Below, piece after piece: positions 5,933 through 10,092 of a DNA stretch of 10,092 nucleotides. Source of the DNA: Planctomycetota bacterium (GTDB taxonomy: Bacteria > Planctomycetota > Phycisphaerae > Tepidisphaerales > Tepidisphaeraceae); contig JAKORQ010000647.1 in the NCBI GenBank assembly GCA_029777755.1, positions 1-10,092 of the forward strand, read 5' to 3'. The notes beneath the pieces were generated by a model, which saw only the letters and a list, made by a program, of their open reading frames with translations, made no database searches and had not been told where the DNA came from. Every line of letters starts with the position of its first letter. Positions within the stretch are counted from its first letter, which is position 1. The position numbers were made by a program, and so were the translations under genes.

Positions 5933-7495
5933 ATGAGGTTAAAACCCCAAAGAGGCGCTGTTCCTGTTGAATACGTGATCGCGGCGGTGATCTGTACCGC
6001 ACTGATCGCGGGCATGGTGGCGGTGCTGGTCCAGTACCAGCAGCGGTTGGCCATCGTCAGGGCAAGCAGGCAGCCTACCTCTCCGCAACAGACGCAGCAG
6101 GTCGAGCGCGAGCCGGAACCGCGCCCGGCCCAGCAAACTCAGCAGACGCAGCAGCGACCGGCGACTCCACCTGCTCCGCGGCCGCAGGAAACCCGCCAGA
6201 CGCCATCACCACTGAACAACACGCAGGCGAGCCAGAACAATCAATCCAGCTCGCGGCCGCCGGTGGTGGTGACGAATCTGCCAGCCCCGACACGGCAGAC
6301 TCCCTCCTCCCCCGGCAAGCCTGGCAAGGCCGCGGCATATCCCAGCGGCGAACCGCGGGTGATCTCCCCAGGCGGCAGGACGCGCATCGAGGCGGAGAAC
6401 TTTGACCTGGGCGGCGAAGGGGTTGCCTACCATGACACCACTCCCCAGAACCTGGGCGGAACCTATCGCCCATCTGAAGGCGTGGATATCTCCCTCAGCG
6501 GCGACAGCGAAGGTGAGCATGCGGTGACGCATACCGCATCCGGCGAGTGGCTAAACTACACGATCAACGTGCGCAACAGCGGCCGATACCGCCTGCGCAT
6601 CCGCGCCAGCCGGGCGGACGGCGGCGCGGGCAGGATCCGCGTCTATTTCGACGGCGTGGACAAGTCCGGCGAAATCTCGCTTCAGCATACCGGCAACGCG
6701 AAGACATACGTCACCAACGACGCAGGCACCGTTGAACTGGCGGCCGGGCAGCAGGTGATGCGCGTGCATTTCCTCAACGGCGGCGTGAACGTGAACTGGT
6801 TTGAGCTGGAAGCGCAAGGCGGCTCGGCGACGCCCACACAGACCGCCAGCACCGCCAATCGCACCACAACCGTAACCCCGGCGCCGCAACAGCAGCCCGT
6901 GGCTACGCCTGCACCTGCCCCATCAGGCCCGACGCTCAAGCTGATCACCGAGGAGAATTTCGACAACATCCGCGCCGGGCAAAAGCCCAGCGACCCGCGC
7001 TGGAGCTGGTCGGCTTCCGGCTCGGTGACGGTGCAGGCTACCCCGGATGGCGAAGGCCAGTGCCTGAGGATGATCGATGTGACCCCGGTCGCCGACTGCT
7101 GGGTGCGCCAGGAGTTCCCGGAGCAGAAGGACCTGGTCACCTGGAGGCTGCGGGTTCGCTTCAATGTGGTCACCAGCGAGTTTGGCCTGAGCCTGCTGGG
7201 CGCCGACAAGCAGGCCGTGCTCCTGTATACCATTGAAGATCAGCTCGGCTACGAGGATTTCTCCGGCAAGTGGCAGCCGATCAAGCAGTACGAGGCCAAC
7301 CGCTGGTACGACATCCGGATCGAGGCAAACATCAAGGACAAGGCCTACCGCGTGCTGGTGGACAATGTGAGGGTAGGCCCGGAGAAGGTGAAGTTCCGCA
7401 ACACCGTGGACAAGATCACCGCCTGGATGGCCGGCACCTCCAAGGCGCTGCGCGGCACGATGTTCATCGACAATGTCCGCATCGAGGGGCGCTAG
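5933..7495 (+). CDS. Membrane-anchored CBM6 and jelly-roll domain protein with Flp-pilin-like N-terminus
   Basis: This 520-residue non-catalytic glycan-binding protein is probably displayed on the outer face of the cytoplasmic membrane. A basic leader (MRLKPQRG) is followed by AVPVEYVIAA and a single hydrophobic helix (about residues 10-35). G-x4-EY there matches the class III prepilin cleavage pattern of Flp/TadE proteins. Residues 36-148 are a Gln/Pro/Thr-rich linker. About 150-293 is a family 6 carbohydrate-binding module: IEAENFD (152-158), GEWLNYTINV, GRYRLRIRAS, RVHFLNGGVNVNWFELE. A second Thr/Pro linker leads to a beta-sandwich domain (335-520) resembling concanavalin-like or DUF1080-type modules: ENFDNIRAG, RWYDIRIEAN, MFIDNVRIEG. 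No catalytic residues are recognised. The ATG at 5933 is chosen because GGGAG lies 11 bp upstream and the helix then sits correctly at the N-terminus; upstream in-frame starts (TTG 5804, ATG 5861) lack ribosome sites. The sigma factor gene follows 68 bp later. Confidence 0.8.
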   Translation: MRLKPQRGAVPVEYVIAAVICTALIAGMVAVLVQYQQRLAIVRASRQPTSPQQTQQVEREPEPRPAQQTQQTQQRPATPPAPRPQETRQTPSPLNNTQASQNNQSSSRPPVVVTNLPAPTRQTPSSPGKPGKAAAYPSGEPRVISPGGRTRIEAENFDLGGEGVAYHDTTPQNLGGTYRPSEGVDISLSGDSEGEHAVTHTASGEWLNYTINVRNSGRYRLRIRASRADGGAGRIRVYFDGVDKSGEISLQHTGNAKTYVTNDAGTVELAAGQQVMRVHFLNGGVNVNWFELEAQGGSATPTQTASTANRTTTVTPAPQQQPVATPAPAPSGPTLKLITEENFDNIRAGQKPSDPRWSWSASGSVTVQATPDGEGQCLRMIDVTPVADCWVRQEFPEQKDLVTWRLRVRFNVVTSEFGLSLLGADKQAVLLYTIEDQLGYEDFSGKWQPIKQYEANRWYDIRIEANIKDKAYRVLVDNVRVGPEKVKFRNTVDKITAWMAGTSKALRGTMFIDNVRIEGR

Positions 7496-7523
7496 CGGCC
7501 GCGTCCGTCCTGTGAGAATCGCG

Positions 7524-7551
7524 GGAACTTTCGCCGCCCTGGCGCATCCAA
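7524..7551 (+). promoter_or_regulatory. RpoE-type ECF promoter before the sigma factor gene
   Basis: GGAACTT (7524-7530) is followed by a 16-bp spacer and TCCAA (7547-7551). This closely follows the known extracytoplasmic-function pattern of a GGAACTT -35 and a TCnnA-like -10 at 16 bp (RpoE: GGAACTT and TCTGA). It lies directly before the sigma gene start at 7564, as expected for an autoregulated sigma/anti-sigma operon. The predicted start of transcription is only a few bases before the GTG, so the leader would be very short. Confidence 0.65.
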
Positions 7552-7563
7552 CAGGACGAGAGC

Positions 7564-8220
7564 GTGAGTAGTGTGCCGACCGATTCTTCCGCTGTTGCTC
7601 CAGCCCATGGAGCTGCGCAGGGCTCGCGTGAGCGCTGCGATGCGGAGGCGCTGCGCCTGGCGCGTGCCGGTGACCGGCAGGCCTTTGCCCGCGTCGCCAT
7701 CGCCTGGCAGGACCGCATCTACAACGCCCTGCGCAAGATCCTCGGCAACGAGCATGAAGCCGCCGATCTGACGCAGGAAACCTTCGTGAGAGCGCTGGAC
7801 CATCTATCCTCATTCCGCGGCCAGTCATCGGCCTACACATGGCTGTTCCGGATCGCCATGAACCTGGCAACCTCCCGGCAGCGCCAGCTCAAGCGGCGCA
7901 GAACGATAGCGGCCGGCCAGCTCAGCCTGGGCAACGAGGAAAGCGACCCGCTGGACCGGCAGGCAAACTCCACACCCGCCCCCGATCGCATCGCCCAGCA
8001 GCGTGAGCGGGATGAACAGGTGATGGCCGCGCTCAATCGCCTGCCGGAAGATCAGCGCAGCCTGCTGGTGCTGCGCGACATCGAGGGGATGGAGTATCAG
8101 CAGATCGCGGACGTACTGGCGGTACCGCTGGGGACACTCAAGAGCCGCCTGTTTCGCGCGAGGATGGCGCTCAAGGATGAACTGAAGGCGTACTTCGATG
8201 AGCAGGAGGCCGTCGCATGA
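7564..8220 (+). CDS. ECF-type RNA polymerase sigma factor (sigma-70 family, RpoE-like)
   Basis: This 218-residue group IV sigma factor directs RNA polymerase to a stress or envelope regulon. A low-complexity N-terminus (about 1-25) precedes region 2 (about 30-108): ALRLARAGDRQAFARV, NALRKILGNEHEAADLTQETFVRAL with the core-binding DLTQETF (68-74), then FRGQSSAYTWLFRIAMNLA, the promoter-melting and -10 recognition part. A linker of about 45 residues (RRRTIAAG...) joins region 4 (about 153-208): ALNRLPEDQRSLLVLRDIEGMEYQQIADVLAVPLGTLKSRLFRAR, a typical -35-binding helix-turn-helix. Regions 1.2 and 3 are missing, as expected for ECF factors. The start is GTG at 7564 behind an AGGACGAG sequence. 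The stop overlaps the next gene's ATG by four bases (ATGA), so both are translationally coupled. The RpoE-like promoter just upstream suggests that it controls itself. Confidence 0.94.
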   Translation: MSSVPTDSSAVAPAHGAAQGSRERCDAEALRLARAGDRQAFARVAIAWQDRIYNALRKILGNEHEAADLTQETFVRALDHLSSFRGQSSAYTWLFRIAMNLATSRQRQLKRRRTIAAGQLSLGNEESDPLDRQANSTPAPDRIAQQRERDEQVMAALNRLPEDQRSLLVLRDIEGMEYQQIADVLAVPLGTLKSRLFRARMALKDELKAYFDEQEAVA

Positions 8221-9110
8221 ACATCCGACCCGGCATGGAACAGCTTCTATGCGATTACATTGAGGGGACGCTGGAGCCGGCCCGGCGAGATGAGGTCGAA
8301 GCGCTGCTTTCATCCGACGCCGAGCTGCGCAAGAGCGTCAGCCGCGCAATGCAGGCTCGTGATGCGCTGAAAAGCGTGCCACGGGAGAAGGCGCCGCCGC
8401 AGGTGACGGAAGCGATCCTGGCATACGCAGCGCGCAGGTCAACAGGCTGGCGCATCGCCAGGCTGGCGGCTGCCCTGCTGCTGGCGGCTTCCCTGGGAGT
8501 GGTGATCTGGTCGATCCTGCCGCGGGAGACCGCCGCGCCGATGGCCGCGAATGTCCCTGTGTGTGTGGAGGAGGCTGCCACTGAAGCTACAGCGATAGAG
8601 CCGGAAGTGCTGACGATGGCTGCCCCGCCGGCCATTGATCAGCCACAGGTGCAGGCGTTTGCCGCGGTCGACCTGCCAGGCAGACCGGCCAGCATCATCA
8701 TCCGCACCGGCAATGACCCGGAGGCGCGGCGGCGCATCGAGGCACAGCTTTTGCAGGTTCCGCGGAGCAATCTCACGGACGGGCAATTGCAGGATCTGCA
8801 GGCGCGGCTGCTGGCGGCCGCCCCGGCCAGCGAAGTGGAACTCGTGATGCCAGATACCATCGCGATGAAAGCGCAGGTCGCGAAAGATTCACCAGTGGCA
8901 GATGCCGCATCAAATATAGCGCCCGCCGAGCCGCCTGCCGTCGCCATGCGGGCGCGGGCTACCGGTCGCACACCTGCGGAATCCACCGCCCGGGAGATGA
9001 GATTTGACGCGGCCGGGGAGTCGCCGAGGTATCACCTGACGATCATCATCGATGGGGAGCCATTGCCGCCGACTGATACAGCCGATACGCTGCCGGCGAC
9101 TGCCCCGTGA
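8217..9110 (+). CDS. Putative membrane anti-sigma factor
   Basis: This 297-residue single-pass membrane protein probably sequesters the ECF sigma factor encoded just upstream. The cytoplasmic N-terminus (about 1-75) has the anti-sigma layout EQLLCDYIEGTLEPARRDEVEALLSSDAELRKSV, like zf-HC2/ZAS domains, but lacks the His-x3-Cys-x2-Cys zinc ligands; only Cys12 is present. A hydrophobic helix spans about 79-101 (IARLAAALLLAASLGVVIWSIL) after basic residues (RRSTGWR), predicting an inside N-terminus. The outer part of about 195 residues is Ala/Pro/Glu-rich. It includes a possible small alpha-beta stretch at about 158-212 (ASIIIRTGNDPEARRRIEAQL ... SEVELVMPD), which I do not recognise, and ends with a short strand (RYHLTIIIDGEPLPP). 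Function is inferred from position (ATGA overlap with the sigma gene), topology and the N-terminal pattern, not from a decisive motif. Confidence 0.8.
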   Translation: MNIRPGMEQLLCDYIEGTLEPARRDEVEALLSSDAELRKSVSRAMQARDALKSVPREKAPPQVTEAILAYAARRSTGWRIARLAAALLLAASLGVVIWSILPRETAAPMAANVPVCVEEAATEATAIEPEVLTMAAPPAIDQPQVQAFAAVDLPGRPASIIIRTGNDPEARRRIEAQLLQVPRSNLTDGQLQDLQARLLAAAPASEVELVMPDTIAMKAQVAKDSPVADAASNIAPAEPPAVAMRARATGRTPAESTAREMRFDAAGESPRYHLTIIIDGEPLPPTDTADTLPATAP

Positions 9111-9120
9111 TTGCGGGCGA

Positions 9121-9129
9121 AGGGAAGGA
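9121..9129 (+). promoter_or_regulatory. Ribosome binding site that decides the mutarotase-like start
   Basis: AGGGAAGGA lies 4-8 bases before the ATG at 9134, a strong purine-rich Shine-Dalgarno region. It favours 9134 over the in-frame GTG at 9107, which overlaps the anti-sigma stop but would have no comparable site. Confidence 0.6.
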
Positions 9130-9133
9130 CATC

Positions 9134-10024
9134 ATGCAACCGATCACCATCGAGAATGACGCACTGCGCGTGCAGGTTTACCCCGATTTCGGCGGCAAGG
9201 TCGCCAGCGTTGTCGACAAGGACGACGGCTATGACCTCATGTTCTCATACGCTCACACGCCACCGACGAAACCTCTGTACGACATCGGCTATGGCGATGG
9301 CTGGTACGCGGGTTGGGATGAGTGCTTCCCCGGCATTGCGCCCGGTGAGTATCCGCAGTATCCCTACGCGGGCGTGAAGGTGGCGGACCATGGCGAACTG
9401 TGGGGCATCCCCACCGAGTCGAGGCACTCGGCGAACGGAATCGTTACCCGCTGGCGTGGCATCCGCTTCGGCTATGAACTGACGCGCAACCTGATGCTGG
9501 TCGGCAATGCGCTGGAAGCGGAGTATGAGCTTAAGAACTTCGCCCCGTCTGATTTTCACTTCGTGTGGGCGCTGCACTCGCTGATGCGGCTGGACCAGTC
9601 GGTGGAGTTTGAGTACGGCGGGGACAAGGCCTGGCGCTGGAGCCACGTGGCCGACGGGACGCTGAAGAACACGCCCTTCACCTGGCCGACCTGCACCAGC
9701 GGCGAGAACCTGGCCAAGCCCAACGAGCTGCCCGCGAACAAGGGATGGAAGGTATTCTCAGCGACGACGATCGATCGGCCGTTCGCCATCTTCTATCCGC
9801 AGCGCAAGAGAAAACTCTCGATCAGCTACGAGTCGGATTCACAGGTCGCGGCCTACTGGGGCATCTGGATCAACAGCGGCGGCTGGGCGGGACATCGCCA
9901 CTTCGCCATCGAGCCAACAACCGGCCTGCATGACTCGTTGTCGGAAAGCATAGAGGACGGCAGCGCGGCGAAAGTCGGCCCACTGGGGACTGTGAACTGG
10001 AAAGTTCGCTGGACGGTGGAATAG
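9134..10024 (+). CDS. Aldose 1-epimerase (galactose mutarotase)-like protein
   Basis: This 296-residue cytoplasmic protein of the galactose mutarotase-like beta-sandwich superfamily interconverts sugar anomers or binds a related sugar. The N-terminus IENDALRVQVYPDFGGKVASVVDKDDGYDLM is the standard opening of the fold. Candidate active-site residues are His86 (DHGELWG), His148 (WALHSLMRL, matching the central catalytic His) and Glu260 (AIEPTTGLHDS, matching the catalytic base near the C-terminus). GYGDGWYAGWDECFPGIAPGEYPQYPYAGV is typical of a subfamily without a known substrate, so galactose is not certain. The start at ATG 9134 follows a strong ribosome site. An alternative GTG at 9107 overlaps the anti-sigma stop and would add nine residues. 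No signal peptide is seen. The gene probably shares a transcript with the sigma and anti-sigma genes, making it a likely part of their operon. No terminator is visible after the TAG; a short repeat begins 10 bp later. Confidence 0.85.
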   Translation: MQPITIENDALRVQVYPDFGGKVASVVDKDDGYDLMFSYAHTPPTKPLYDIGYGDGWYAGWDECFPGIAPGEYPQYPYAGVKVADHGELWGIPTESRHSANGIVTRWRGIRFGYELTRNLMLVGNALEAEYELKNFAPSDFHFVWALHSLMRLDQSVEFEYGGDKAWRWSHVADGTLKNTPFTWPTCTSGENLAKPNELPANKGWKVFSATTIDRPFAIFYPQRKRKLSISYESDSQVAAYWGIWINSGGWAGHRHFAIEPTTGLHDSLSESIEDGSAAKVGPLGTVNWKVRWTVE

Positions 10025-10034
10025 GACCGAAAGA

Positions 10035-10070
10035 GGAACCACGAAGGCAGACACGCGCATCCATTCGGAT
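10035..10070. repeat. GGAACCACGAAGGCAGACACG-type repeat remnant
   Basis: Ten bases after the mutarotase-like stop the sequence reads GGAACCACGAAGGCAGACAC, then CGCATCC and CGGAT. It shares the GGAACCAC seed with the repeat beginning at 2596 and resembles the common intergenic pattern of spaced ACGAAG/ACACG blocks. It is cut short or degenerate near the window edge. Confidence 0.4.
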
Positions 10071-10092
10071 AGGCACAAACTCAGCTTCCGAA

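Noticed and set aside
6923..7870. 315-residue minus-strand open frame spanning the CBM6 and sigma genes
   Set aside because: It crosses two well-supported genes and the sigma promoter, is His/Arg/Ala-rich and shows no domain.

Overview
The window is GC-rich, densely packed bacterial chromosome with mostly housekeeping and carbohydrate-related genes. The mix suggests a Planctomycetota or other PVC-like lineage, or a similar free-living polysaccharide degrader: a ScpB with very long acidic/Gln-rich tails, a secreted sialate O-acetylesterase, a CBM6 protein, an ECF sigma factor with a long membrane anti-sigma factor, and short intergenic repeats of the 'ACCACAGATTAACACGGAT' style. This placement is an inference from gene content and style; no rRNA or other marker gene is present.

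Layout: the left edge holds the 3' end of a galE-like UDP-glucose 4-epimerase. A leader of about 150 bp follows, with a strong 15-bp inverted repeat, then scpB (chromosome condensation) and, 9 bp later, a stand-alone GT-B glycosyltransferase-like protein resembling the N-terminal domain of L-arabinokinase. A convergent intergenic region (2611-2799) is filled with degenerate repeats and a perfect 10-bp hairpin. On the minus strand lies a two-gene unit: the exported sialate O-acetylesterase (3812-5755) followed 13 bp later by a D-isomer-specific 2-hydroxyacid dehydrogenase (2800-3798). A 177-bp divergent promoter region separates it from the plus-strand genes.

The plus-strand right half holds a membrane-anchored CBM6 plus jelly-roll-like protein with a Flp-pilin-like N-terminus, an ECF sigma factor preceded by a clear RpoE-type promoter (GGAACTT-N16-TCCAA), its overlapping anti-sigma factor, and an overlapping or directly adjacent aldose-1-epimerase-like protein. 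After the last stop codon another short repeat with the same GGAACCAC seed begins.

How they may work together: galE and the mutarotase-like protein interconvert sugars, the esterase deacetylates glycans outside the cytoplasm, the CBM6 protein binds glycan at the cell surface, and the sigma/anti-sigma pair could couple an envelope or glycan signal to transcription. The individual gene identities are well supported; the idea of a coordinated glycan-response locus is inference. I did not find an obviously new defence or mobile system. The most unusual items are the prepilin-like N-terminus on a carbohydrate-binding protein, the repeat that supplies the 3' end of a coding sequence, and the strong leader hairpin before scpB.
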